A stretch of 64,000 bases of DNA, from the NCBI GenBank assembly GCA_017656425.1, contig JACDNV010000009.1:1-64000 (forward strand), read 5' to 3'. The stretch is from Candidatus Neomarinimicrobiota bacterium (GTDB taxonomy: Bacteria > Fidelibacterota > UBA2242 > B5-G15). This document shows, piece after piece, positions 9,814 through 17,270 of this stretch; within the stretch, counting starts at the first letter, position 1, and the number at the start of each line of letters is the position of its first letter. The notes beneath the pieces are model-generated. The model was not told the origin of the DNA. It saw only the letters and a program-made list of their open reading frames with translations, and did not search any database. The translations under genes and the position numbers were made by a program.

Positions 9814-9915
9814 AAAGCAGATTGCCACGTCGCTCACTGACGTTCGCTGCTCGCAATGACATGGCAGGTGTCCCCCACACCCGTCGTTGCGAGCGTTAGC
9901 GAAGCAATCTGCTTT
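9814..9915. repeat. Palindromic repeat element, copy 1
   Basis: This 102-bp unit is bounded by a perfect 12-base inverted repeat, AAAGCAGATTGC (9814-9825) and GCAATCTGCTTT (9904-9915). The left arm holds CGTCGCTCACTGACGTTCGC and the right arm CGTCGTTGCGAGCG with AGCGAAGC, which pair imperfectly. The GC content is clearly higher than in flanking DNA. The unit recurs at 9966-10080 and 10537-10655. Confidence 0.85.
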
Positions 9916-9965
9916 GAAAAAGCCTACCATACACAGCTATTGGATAGGCTTATCCTACTGTCATC

Positions 9966-10080
9966 GATCTTTCAGATTAGATTGCCACGTCGCTCACTAT
10001 CGTTCGTTCCTCGCAATGACACGGCAGGTGTCGCCCCTTACCCGTCGTTGCGAGCGTTAGCGAAGCAATCTACTTTGAAA
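9966..10080. repeat. Palindromic repeat element, copy 2
   Basis: It begins GATCTTTCAGATTAGATTGC, as copy 4 does, and ends GCAATCTACTTTGAAA. It shares CCACGTCGCTCAC, CTCGCAATGAC, GGCAGGTGT and the right-arm CCCGTCGTTGCGAGCGTTAG with copy 1, with a few substitutions. The spacer from copy 1 is about 50 bases and is not conserved. Confidence 0.85.
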
Positions 10081-10133
10081 GAGCATCAATCAGTCTGAAT
10101 GTAGAAACACAACCCATAATGCCTTCAAACTTA

Positions 10134-10187
10134 GCAGAGCAGATCACTTCGTCGCTCGTATTACTCACTCCTCGTGACGACTGGTAG
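10134..10187. repeat. Palindromic repeat, degenerate half copy (copy 3)
   Basis: GCAGAGCAGATCACTTCGTCGCTCG...CTCACTCCTCGTGACGACTGG resembles the left arm of the neighbouring elements. The right arm is missing and several positions have drifted. It lies 65 bases before the GIY-YIG gene. Confidence 0.6.
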
Positions 10188-10251
10188 GATTAAAATTAAT
10201 ATTGATTATTTTAATAAAATGTAATACAATAATCAAAAAGTATAATAAAAA

Positions 10252-10551
10252 ATGCAAAAGCACTATTATGTATATATAATGACAAATAAGAACAATACGG
10301 TATTATATACAGGTGTTACAAATAATCTAAAAGTTAGAGTTTATGAGCATAAGGTTGGTATTGGAAGCACATTTACGAAAAGATATAATATAAACAAGCT
10401 TGTTTACTATGAGATTTATGAAAATCCGATTGATGCCATTTCAAGGGAGAAGCAGATAAAAGCAGGGTCAAGAAGGAATAAAATAGATCTTATAAATAGC
10501 GTTAATCCTGAGTGGATGGATTTGTATAGTGAGGTTGATCTTTCAGATTAG
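10252..10551 (+). CDS. Small GIY-YIG nuclease domain protein
   Basis: The 99-residue protein is a single GIY-YIG domain: YVYIMTNKN then LYTGVTNN (the two-part signature), the Arg/His helix LKVRVYEHK, and the family's REKQIKAGSRR with the metal-binding Glu. Such stand-alone proteins are thought to cut or nick DNA, but their cellular role is mostly unknown. The last codons (DLSD and stop) lie inside repeat copy 4, and copies 1-3 stand directly upstream, so the gene is embedded in the repeat cluster. This suggests that the nuclease and repeats spread together. No Shine-Dalgarno is visible before the ATG. Confidence 0.85.
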   Translation: MQKHYYVYIMTNKNNTVLYTGVTNNLKVRVYEHKVGIGSTFTKRYNINKLVYYEIYENPIDAISREKQIKAGSRRNKIDLINSVNPEWMDLYSEVDLSD

Positions 10552-10655
10552 ATTGCCACGTCGCTCACTGACGTTCGCTCCTCGCAATGACATGGCAGGT
10601 TCCCCCACACCCGTCGTTGCGAGCGTAAGCGAAGCAATCTGCTTTGAAAAAGCAA
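10537..10655. repeat. Palindromic repeat element, copy 4
   Basis: It opens with GATCTTTCAGATTAGATTGC exactly as copy 2 and ends GCAATCTGCTTTGAAAAAGC like copy 1. The first 15 bases also encode the end of the GIY-YIG protein. The remaining stretch to 10846 has no gene that I can support. Confidence 0.85.
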
Positions 10656-10846
10656 ACCGAGTAAGAATGTAAACCTCCATATCAACCACAGGCTTTAGAA
10701 TACAATTCACTTCATCAACTATTTATGAATGAATAGCTATCGGTTCACTTGCAATGAAAATAAAAAACGCGTTGTATGTGTTTTTACAAACTTGTTATAA
10801 AGAAGAAAGCGGTAAACATACAATCGCATGAACGCTATCAGGAAAG

Positions 10847-12004
10847 CTATGATATGTTCAACTGCTTATCTCTCAATACCCTATCTCTATATTCTGATGG
10901 TGTAACTCCATAATATTTCTTAAAAAATTTATTAAAAGTCGATTTTGAATTAAATCCACAGGCATATGCAATCTCCAGAATATTTCTATTTTTATCAATA
11001 TTTTCTTCAAGAATCTTTCTCACCTCATTAATCCTGTAAAAATTTATGAATTCATAAAAACTCTTTTTCAGTTGTACATTAAGAACCTCCGATAAATAGT
11101 AAGATGGTACCTTAAGTCTGTTTGCCAGCTTCTGTAAATTAAAGCTACTATCTAAAAAAGGTTTTTCGGTATCCATCAACTTCAATAGTTTATTGCAAAT
11201 TTCATTCGCTTTTTCTGGTTCCAGTCCTGACTTCACATACTTTTTCTTTTCTTCACTTTGAAAAATCTTCAATTCATTAAAATCAATACAAAACAATCCA
11301 TCTGCTTTTATCAACCCAAAATAGCCAAAGGAATATATTGATATACCGAATATTACACTGGAAAGGGTAAAATAGTTCGATAAATTTATTCCAAAAGAAA
11401 ATAGTGCATTCTCCGCTCCAAAAACCAATATACCAAATAAAAATACTACTACCAGTATTTTCATCCAATTCGTATTAAACTCATCTACCGACGAGTAATA
11501 TTGAGTAATTTTATTTGAATATTTGTATATATTGTAATAAGCCAAAAATAGGTATATTATAATTTGAAAAACTATCGACCAATTAAAAACGATAGACATA
11601 AATGGTGGATGATCTGTGTAAATTTCTTTAAAAGAATTAATGACGACAATTTCAGGTTTGAAGTAATCGGGAACCGTAATAATTAGGTATATAAGATATG
11701 GTAAATAATGAAGAAAGTCTATTCTCTGAAATCTCTTTAAACCTGCTAAAACATATTTAACATATTGATAAAAAAGTGGACCAGGCAGATATACCAAGCC
11801 ATCTAAAACAAGTGGGATATAGGGGAATTTCATCTCCAGCTTCAAATCAGTATAGAGGAGATTGAATAGTATCAAATTGCAAACTGTGATAAAAAAGAAA
11901 AGAATTTTATTGGGCAGAAATCTTCTATTCTTTTTTAAAATAAACAGACTTAATAGAAAGCCATGAGATATAGCTAAAACCAATACAACATTGGAAAAGT
12001 TCAT
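10847..12004 (-). CDS. AraC-family regulator with membrane-embedded N-terminal domain
   Basis: The 385-residue protein has about seven hydrophobic helices in residues 1-240 (starting VVLVLAISHGFLLSLFIL). A cytoplasmic linker follows, then an AraC/XylS double helix-turn-helix from about residue 285: LANRLKVPSYYLSEVLN, then ILEIAYACGFNSKSTFNKFFKKYYGVTPSEYR. This architecture is widespread in Bacteroidota-like genomes and would sense a membrane or periplasmic signal. The target genes are unknown. It lies 5 bases after the MscS-like gene on the same strand and probably shares its transcript. Confidence 0.85.
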   Translation of the reverse strand: MNFSNVVLVLAISHGFLLSLFILKKNRRFLPNKILFFFITVCNLILFNLLYTDLKLEMKFPYIPLVLDGLVYLPGPLFYQYVKYVLAGLKRFQRIDFLHYLPYLIYLIITVPDYFKPEIVVINSFKEIYTDHPPFMSIVFNWSIVFQIIIYLFLAYYNIYKYSNKITQYYSSVDEFNTNWMKILVVVFLFGILVFGAENALFSFGINLSNYFTLSSVIFGISIYSFGYFGLIKADGLFCIDFNELKIFQSEEKKKYVKSGLEPEKANEICNKLLKLMDTEKPFLDSSFNLQKLANRLKVPSYYLSEVLNVQLKKSFYEFINFYRINEVRKILEENIDKNRNILEIAYACGFNSKSTFNKFFKKYYGVTPSEYRDRVLRDKQLNIS

Positions 12005-12009
12005 ATTTT

Positions 12010-12873
12010 TTATTTATCACCCATATATACTTTTACATGAGGGAAAGGGATTTCTATTTTTTCCTTATCAAAAATCTTTTTAATCCTTCTTCTATACTCT
12101 CCCATTATATCCCACTGCTTCAATGGAGCCGTCTCACCAACAAGTTTAATTATTATACCCGATTCACCAAAATTATCCACTCGTAATATCGTCGGTTTGC
12201 TATCAAGAATGTACTCTTTCCATTCTGATTCTTCTGCCATATCTCCCCATACTTTCTTCATTATTTCCATCACTCTATCTAAATCTTCCTTGTAAGCAAC
12301 GCTTATATTCAAATGTGCTCTGGACTTTTCCTGAGTCAGATTACTTACCATACCGATAATTCCGTTTGATATTATATGCCTTGCGCCATCAAGATCCCGA
12401 ATAATGGTTTTTCTGAGGTTTATTTCCTCAACAATTCCAGAGACGGCACTACCAGTGGAGATGTGAATCTTCACAACATCCCCAACATTAAACTGGTTTT
12501 CCATAAATATGAAAAATCCAGCAAGCCAGTCTTTGATGAGCGATTGAGCGCCCAGTCCAATAGCTATGCCTGCAACGCCAAACCCCGCTAGTGCTGCAGT
12601 AATATTAACACCAAACATATCAAGGATTATCAGCAAATATATCGTCCATGTTACAAACGTCAGAAAATTTATTGCAATTCTGATAAGAGTTTTTGTTCTT
12701 TTCTCTATTTCGACATTAGACTTTTTCTTTACCCGCTTTTCGGTGCCTTTTTTTATTAAAATAGGGATCATCCGACGGATTAAAATATAAGCAACAACAA
12801 AAATAATTGTAATGAGCAATACCTTAAGTCCATGGCTAATAAAAAATTTCTTTAATATTTCCATTATACTCAC
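12010..12873 (-). CDS. MscS-family small-conductance mechanosensitive channel
   Basis: The 287-residue length is that of the minimal MscS fold. There is one N-terminal helix (about 13-33), a second near 70-90, and the pore helix AALAGFGVAGIAIGLGAQSLIKDWLAGFF with its Gly/Ala packing pattern. These are followed by the beta domain (FNVGDVVKI, VEEINLRKTIIRDLDG) and the alpha/beta C-terminal domain. It protects against hypo-osmotic shock in the inner membrane. A strong GAGGTGAG stands upstream of the ATG. The 242-base region between it and the divergent cpn10 gene is very AT-rich and probably holds both promoters. Confidence 0.9.
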   Translation of the reverse strand: MSIMEILKKFFISHGLKVLLITIIFVVAYILIRRMIPILIKKGTEKRVKKKSNVEIEKRTKTLIRIAINFLTFVTWTIYLLIILDMFGVNITAALAGFGVAGIAIGLGAQSLIKDWLAGFFIFMENQFNVGDVVKIHISTGSAVSGIVEEINLRKTIIRDLDGARHIISNGIIGMVSNLTQEKSRAHLNISVAYKEDLDRVMEIMKKVWGDMAEESEWKEYILDSKPTILRVDNFGESGIIIKLVGETAPLKQWDIMGEYRRRIKKIFDKEKIEIPFPHVKVYMGDK

Positions 12874-13115
12874 CTCTTTATCTATTTAAATTTTGACATA
12901 ACTATAAAAATATATTAATAATTTATAAATTTTGAATAAAAATAGTTTTACAATTTAAATTTATAAACTTACGATAAACACAAATAATCCATTGAATAAT
13001 AGGCAATAATAATAGTTATTAACATTCAAGATATTAAATTCGTTCTCACACATAAACTATTTTTTAAAAAAATACTGTCTATATTTTCAAATTTTAATAT
13101 TAAATTTATTACGCC

Positions 13116-13484
13116 ATGAAGAAGAATCGAGAAATAATACTTGTAGGTGACAAAGTATTAATAGATCCTGATCCAGAAAAAGAGAAATCCCCTGCTGGAT
13201 TATATCTTCCTCCTGGAGTAAAGGAAAAAGAAAAAGTTCAGGGTGGATATGTGGTAAAAACCGGTCCTGGTATTCCAATCCCATATCCTGAAGATATAGA
13301 TGATGAAGAACCATGGGAAGAAGAGCAAAAAGATGAACCAAAGTACATTCCTCTTCAGGCCGAAGAAGGTGATTATGCTATCTTTATCAGAAAATCAGCA
13401 ATAGAAATAGAACTCGATCAAAAAAAGTATTTAATCGTTCCCCACAGTGCGATACTTATTTTAATTAGAGAACAATACGTTTAA
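13116..13484 (+). CDS. Cpn10/GroES-like co-chaperonin with acidic insert, no groEL nearby
   Basis: The 122-residue protein matches the Cpn10 fold: GDKVLIDPDP, then SPAGLYLPPG (mobile-loop region), GGYVVKTGPG, and a C-terminal EEGDYAIFIRKSAIEIELDQKKY then VPHSAILILI. Standard GroES has about 95 residues. The extra length is an acidic/proline insert near residues 63-85 (PEDIDDEEPWEEEQKDEP) replacing the roof loop. No groEL is in the window. It could be a second, specialised co-chaperonin or a divergent family member. No Shine-Dalgarno is evident. It converges on the following - strand gene with only 3 bases between them. Confidence 0.75.
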   Translation: MKKNREIILVGDKVLIDPDPEKEKSPAGLYLPPGVKEKEKVQGGYVVKTGPGIPIPYPEDIDDEEPWEEEQKDEPKYIPLQAEEGDYAIFIRKSAIEIELDQKKYLIVPHSAILILIREQYV

Positions 13485-13487
13485 TAT

Positions 13488-14351
13488 TTAATCAATCCAT
13501 TCTATATTTATGCTTCCCAATCCTATTTCAAGATAAAGCCTGATCTTTTTATTGGACTTTTCCCAGTTATCGCTTCTATAAAACCCATCCTCAAATTCAT
13601 AAAATCCATCAATTGATAGAGATGAAAGAAAAGACCTGTCAGCTTTCACCTCAACAGCATATTCTCTAGGTATTTTCACTGTCATACTACCAAGACCAAC
13701 AGTCAAATAACCTCTGACGCTTTTTTGTGCTAAACCTTTTAAATATACCACAGTATTGCCCATACCACAATCGATCTTAAATTCTTCCGCATTTGAGTTA
13801 AGTAAGTTATAAACAGTCACATCTCCCAATCCTGTGGCAAGCTCAAAATTGTTCATAACCTCTTTATTCAAATCATCAAAAATAACATCGACATCACTAA
13901 GCCCTACATTCAAACTGAGTTCTTTTATTTTCAAGTTCGTAAAATCCATTTTCCCTGAACCAAGACCTATATTTATATTAAAGGTATATTTAATTAAAGT
14001 ACTGAAACTCAAATACCAGTTATTCTTAATTCCCCCTTTCCCGCCAGATCTACTACCTAAAAAACTTTTTTTATCAACTTTTTGTGAACGAATTTTCAAT
14101 TTCCCCTTTGGACCAAGCTGTATGTATTCAACAATTGGTCGATATTCTTTATCCCTATAATTAACATATGCCTTCACAATGTAATTTTTATCATCCATCG
14201 AATACAATTCTATATTCCCTAAGCCAATATCCATATTTACATCTACTAAAGCCTCGCCACTATAGTCTATGTTCTTACGATATTCATATTCCCTTGCATG
14301 GATAATCATCGCTACAAATAAAAATATTGATAAAAGTAACATCTTTCTCAT
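13488..14351 (-). CDS. Exported LiaF/toastrack-like beta protein
   Basis: The 287-residue protein has a signal peptide (MRKMLLLSIFLFVAMIIHA). Repeated strand motifs of the type DIGLGNIEL, NIGLGSGKM, ATGLGDVTVYN, GLGSMTVKIP and EIGLGSINIEW mark a toastrack/LiaF-like right-handed beta structure related to the DUF4097 group. It is the last gene of the sigma/anti-sigma operon, 11 bases after the solenoid gene. It is likely periplasmic, and the function is unknown. The start at 14351 agrees with the signal peptide. Confidence 0.65.
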   Translation of the reverse strand: MRKMLLLSIFLFVAMIIHAREYEYRKNIDYSGEALVDVNMDIGLGNIELYSMDDKNYIVKAYVNYRDKEYRPIVEYIQLGPKGKLKIRSQKVDKKSFLGSRSGGKGGIKNNWYLSFSTLIKYTFNINIGLGSGKMDFTNLKIKELSLNVGLSDVDVIFDDLNKEVMNNFELATGLGDVTVYNLLNSNAEEFKIDCGMGNTVVYLKGLAQKSVRGYLTVGLGSMTVKIPREYAVEVKADRSFLSSLSIDGFYEFEDGFYRSDNWEKSNKKIRLYLEIGLGSINIEWID

Positions 14352-14362
14352 ATCAAACTCGC

Positions 14363-15619
14363 TTAAAATTCTTCTATTATAATGTCGCCACCTGTGGTTT
14401 TCAACTCAATAATATTGCCACCACCATTCAGCAATACCGTCCCTCTCTTTACTACATAATCGCCACTACTTTCAACACTCAAATTTATTGGAAAATCCGA
14501 AATAATACCGCAATCATCTCTATATCTTTTTCTAACCTTTACTTCAGCTTTGATTGTAGCCTTACTATTAGGTTTAATCCTGAAAACAATATTACCTCCT
14601 GATGTTGTAATTTTACCTGATTTAATGCTACTATCCTTATCAGGTAACTTTGAAACTTCAACATCGCCACCAGAGGTCATTGCATCGATACTGCCTTCAC
14701 TATTTTTTACCTGTATATCGCCACCGGATGTATGCAAATACAGATCTCCTGAACTATAATTTACAATAATATCACCACCAGAAGCTATTATCTCCCCATA
14801 ATTATTTACAGTATCAACGTATATATCACCACCGGATGTTCTTAACGTAGCACTTTTCAATCTACCATCTATTTTAATATCACCACCTGAGGTTCTGGCT
14901 TCAATTCTTTTTCCCATACAATACCTAAATTTTATATCACCGCCAGAAGTGGAGGCTCTCACATAACCATTTGCTTTTCTACATATAATATCGCCACCAG
15001 AGGTATGCGAAGATATATCACCATCAATATTCTCAATTTCTATATCTCCACCGCTAGTTGATAACTCAACATCTCCGAAAGAATCTTTAACATATATATC
15101 ACCACCTGAGGTTCTTAAAAATATTTCTCCACCTATCTTCTCTGACTCTATATCTCCACCGCTTGTATTAACATCAATTTCACCATCAAGCATTATAAGG
15201 CTTACATCCGATCCAGCAGCCTTCACCTTAATATTGGAAACCTTTGGTAATTTTAAGATATAGCTTATACTAACTTTTCTTATATTATCACGTCCAGTAA
15301 TCTTTATTGTAGAGCCCTTTTTATCAACAACAGCCTTGTACTTACCAACTAATTCCTGTGCTTTAGCTTCAGATAATGTCAATAAACGTATTCTTTGAAG
15401 TAATATAACTTTGTTATAACCGCCGAGAATATTCAAATCCCCCGTTATATTATCTAAAACTACATTTGGAACATCTATTGTCGGAATACTATCTACATTC
15501 GTAATAATAAAGTATCCATCTTCTTTTTCGACATCCATAACCCCAGCATAGGTAAAAGGATTTATTATTAGAAATAAAAAAGAAATCAGCACAGTTGTAT
15601 ATACAATTTTTTTCATCAC
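14363..15619 (-). CDS. Exported DUF4097-type solenoid with TSGGDI repeats
   Basis: The 418-residue protein has an N-terminal signal segment (KKIVYTTVLISFLFLIINPFTYA). From residue 152 to 343 it carries 11 copies of a TSGGD[IV] unit at a strict spacing of 18 residues, apart from one 19 and a final 24, then a last TTGGDIIIEEF at the C-terminus. This regularity predicts a beta-solenoid with one unit per coil turn. DUF4097 proteins commonly follow ECF sigma/anti-sigma pairs, as here (4-base overlap with the anti-sigma gene). It is probably periplasmic or outer-membrane associated. Its biochemical role is unknown. Confidence 0.8.
   Translation of the reverse strand: MMKKIVYTTVLISFLFLIINPFTYAGVMDVEKEDGYFIITNVDSIPTIDVPNVVLDNITGDLNILGGYNKVILLQRIRLLTLSEAKAQELVGKYKAVVDKKGSTIKITGRDNIRKVSISYILKLPKVSNIKVKAAGSDVSLIMLDGEIDVNTSGGDIESEKIGGEIFLRTSGGDIYVKDSFGDVELSTSGGDIEIENIDGDISSHTSGGDIICRKANGYVRASTSGGDIKFRYCMGKRIEARTSGGDIKIDGRLKSATLRTSGGDIYVDTVNNYGEIIASGGDIIVNYSSGDLYLHTSGGDIQVKNSEGSIDAMTSGGDVEVSKLPDKDSSIKSGKITTSGGNIVFRIKPNSKATIKAEVKVRKRYRDDCGIISDFPINLSVESSGDYVVKRGTVLLNGGGNIIELKTTGGDIIIEEF
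14591..15166 (-). repeat. In-gene 54-base repeat array encoding 18-residue TSGGDI units
   Basis: Units begin at residues 152, 170, 188, 206, 224, 243, 261, 279, 297, 315 and 339 of the solenoid protein. On the + strand it is visible as recurring ATATCACCACC/TATATCGCCACC words. The protein motif is much better conserved than the DNA between motifs, so the array is old and under selection for the protein. Confidence 0.85.
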
Positions 15620-16647
15620 TTTCCCCTTTTCGATGATAGCCTATCCAGCCATGCTTTTGCCTCGCTTCTTAGAGAATCATCTGTCTCTCTGTAAGCGACA
15701 AGAGCAAATATCGGTATAAGTGATTGATCCGCAGTATTCGCTAACACCTCAAAAGCCTCTCTTCTTATCAATACATCAGGATCGTTTAGTAGTACCTTTT
15801 TTAACACCTCTTTCACCTCTTTATCTGAAATATATTTTTTCAAATACCGGAACGCTACATATCTCGGTTCATATTCCTTCTCATTTAAAAGCGAAGATAG
15901 AAAAACTTCTTTATTTTCATAAAACCGATCGGAAAGAACTAGCAACCTTAATGCTCTGGCACGTTTATCGGGATCATTATCGTGAAGAGCAGAGTATCTA
16001 AGCATGTTTAAAATCACAGGATCATCCAGACCTCCAGTTAATCCCATCTCTTTTTTAACCTCAAAATTTATTTGGACAGCTCTGCCTGTACCTGTTCGTT
16101 TTTGCTTCTCTCTCGTAATATCCTTTAATTCTTTAACTTCAAGCTCACTAGAACCAAGGAAATAGCTCGCTACCAGCTTCTTTATATACTCCTTTTCTTC
16201 GATTGACATATCCTTCCTGCCCTCGATTACACTCGCTATAATCTTCGGATCTTCAATAATAGCACTGCTCATCCATAGTTTCCCTATTATTATTCCGAGT
16301 ACAAATGTTACTACAAGTGTACTAAAAGTGTATGCTGGCCTCGAAAAAGGGAAGTAAACTATATCTCTTAATATACTGACCAAATTCTTTTTTTCTCGAA
16401 TCGGAGATGCTTTTTCATCTTCGATCCTTTCCATTATCTTCTTATTTAATCTTTCAAGAATAAGAGGAGAATATTCTGGAATTGAATGTTTATCTATAAA
16501 TTTCTCCATCTGATTATATTCCCTCAAAAAATCCATACAATGTTCACAGTAATGCAAATGATTTTCTATTTCTACTCTTAGATATTCATCATGCTCCCCA
16601 TAGATATACAAAATAAGATCCTCTTTTTTGTACTTTTTGCAACTCAT
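15616..16647 (-). CDS. Anti-sigma factor with zinc finger, one membrane helix and HEAT repeats
   Basis: The 343-residue protein has the ZAS zinc-binding signature H30-x3-C34-x2-C37, typical of cytoplasmic anti-sigma domains. One transmembrane helix follows at about residues 105-130 (FSTLVVTFVLGIIIGKLWM). The extracytoplasmic part (about 210-340) reads as HEAT-type repeats (DPDKRARALRLLVLSD, DPDVLIRREAFEVLAN, DDSLRSEAKAWLDRL). It should bind and hold the ECF sigma encoded just upstream (ATGA overlap) until an envelope signal reaches the HEAT domain. It also overlaps the solenoid gene by 4 bases. Confidence 0.85.
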   Translation of the reverse strand: MSCKKYKKEDLILYIYGEHDEYLRVEIENHLHYCEHCMDFLREYNQMEKFIDKHSIPEYSPLILERLNKKIMERIEDEKASPIREKKNLVSILRDIVYFPFSRPAYTFSTLVVTFVLGIIIGKLWMSSAIIEDPKIIASVIEGRKDMSIEEKEYIKKLVASYFLGSSELEVKELKDITREKQKRTGTGRAVQINFEVKKEMGLTGGLDDPVILNMLRYSALHDNDPDKRARALRLLVLSDRFYENKEVFLSSLLNEKEYEPRYVAFRYLKKYISDKEVKEVLKKVLLNDPDVLIRREAFEVLANTADQSLIPIFALVAYRETDDSLRSEAKAWLDRLSSKRGK

Positions 16648-17213
16648 ATTAGCCCCTCTTTGTAGTAGGGTTTCAAAATGTTTTGAAGCTTTCCTATTGC
16701 CCTGAATAAATATCTCTTAACTGTTCCTTCGCCACAATCCAGTATTTCTGCTATTTCTTTTATTTTCTTACCCTCATAATGCTTCATTATAAAGACCGTT
16801 CTTTGTTGCTTTGACAGCTTACTTAAAGCAACATAAATAATTTCATTGACATTTTGATCTTCTGTTTGCTCATATGATAAAGACGTATTCGCTTGTGCTT
16901 TGTCCCTGGGATTCATATCGTCTATTGGTTCTACATACCCATATCTCTTCTTCATCTTAAATTGGCTAAATGCAATATTTGCCATAATTCTATATAACCA
17001 AGTAAAAAACTCGCTTTCGAACCGAAAACTCTTAATATTTTTATATATTTTCAGGAATGTTTCCTGATATAAATCTTCTGCGTCATTAAAATTTCTGGTA
17101 AAACGCAAAGCCTGATTCATCGCCCTCTCACCATAGCGATTCATTATCTCAGCAAAAGCCATTTTGTCTCCATTTTGAGCTTTTAAAATTAGTTCCCTTT
17201 CAGATTCTTCCAT
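16644..17213 (-). CDS. ECF-type RNA polymerase sigma factor
   Basis: The 189-residue protein has sigma region 2 (about 20-90: RYGERAMNQALRFTRNFNDAEDLYQETFLKIYK with the DAEDLYQ core) and region 4 (about 128-180: LSKQQRTVFIMKHYEGKKIKEIAEIL then EGTVKRYLFRAIGKL). It redirects RNA polymerase to a small regulon, normally including its own operon. First gene of the sigma, anti-sigma, solenoid, toastrack-like operon. AGGA lies a few bases before the ATG. Confidence 0.95.
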   Translation of the reverse strand: MEESERELILKAQNGDKMAFAEIMNRYGERAMNQALRFTRNFNDAEDLYQETFLKIYKNIKSFRFESEFFTWLYRIMANIAFSQFKMKKRYGYVEPIDDMNPRDKAQANTSLSYEQTEDQNVNEIIYVALSKLSKQQRTVFIMKHYEGKKIKEIAEILDCGEGTVKRYLFRAIGKLQNILKPYYKEGLI

Positions 17214-17270
17214 TCCTATCCATTTTACTAAGCAATAGGTTAGACATATACCTAAAATAAAGGTTGTCTT

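Noticed and set aside
9856-10098. 80-residue + strand ORF across the repeats (MTWQVSPTPV...)
   Set aside because: It consists of repeat copies 1 and 2 read in frame; the same text (VASVSEAI, LRALAKQS) recurs because of the DNA repeat. No start signal or family.
9814-10655. Possible CRISPR array
   Set aside because: Units are about 100 bp, internally palindromic, irregularly spaced and without uniform spacers or cas genes.
12874-13115. Possible small RNA or riboswitch between mscS and cpn10
   Set aside because: The stretch is almost pure AT with no stable stem or known conserved core.
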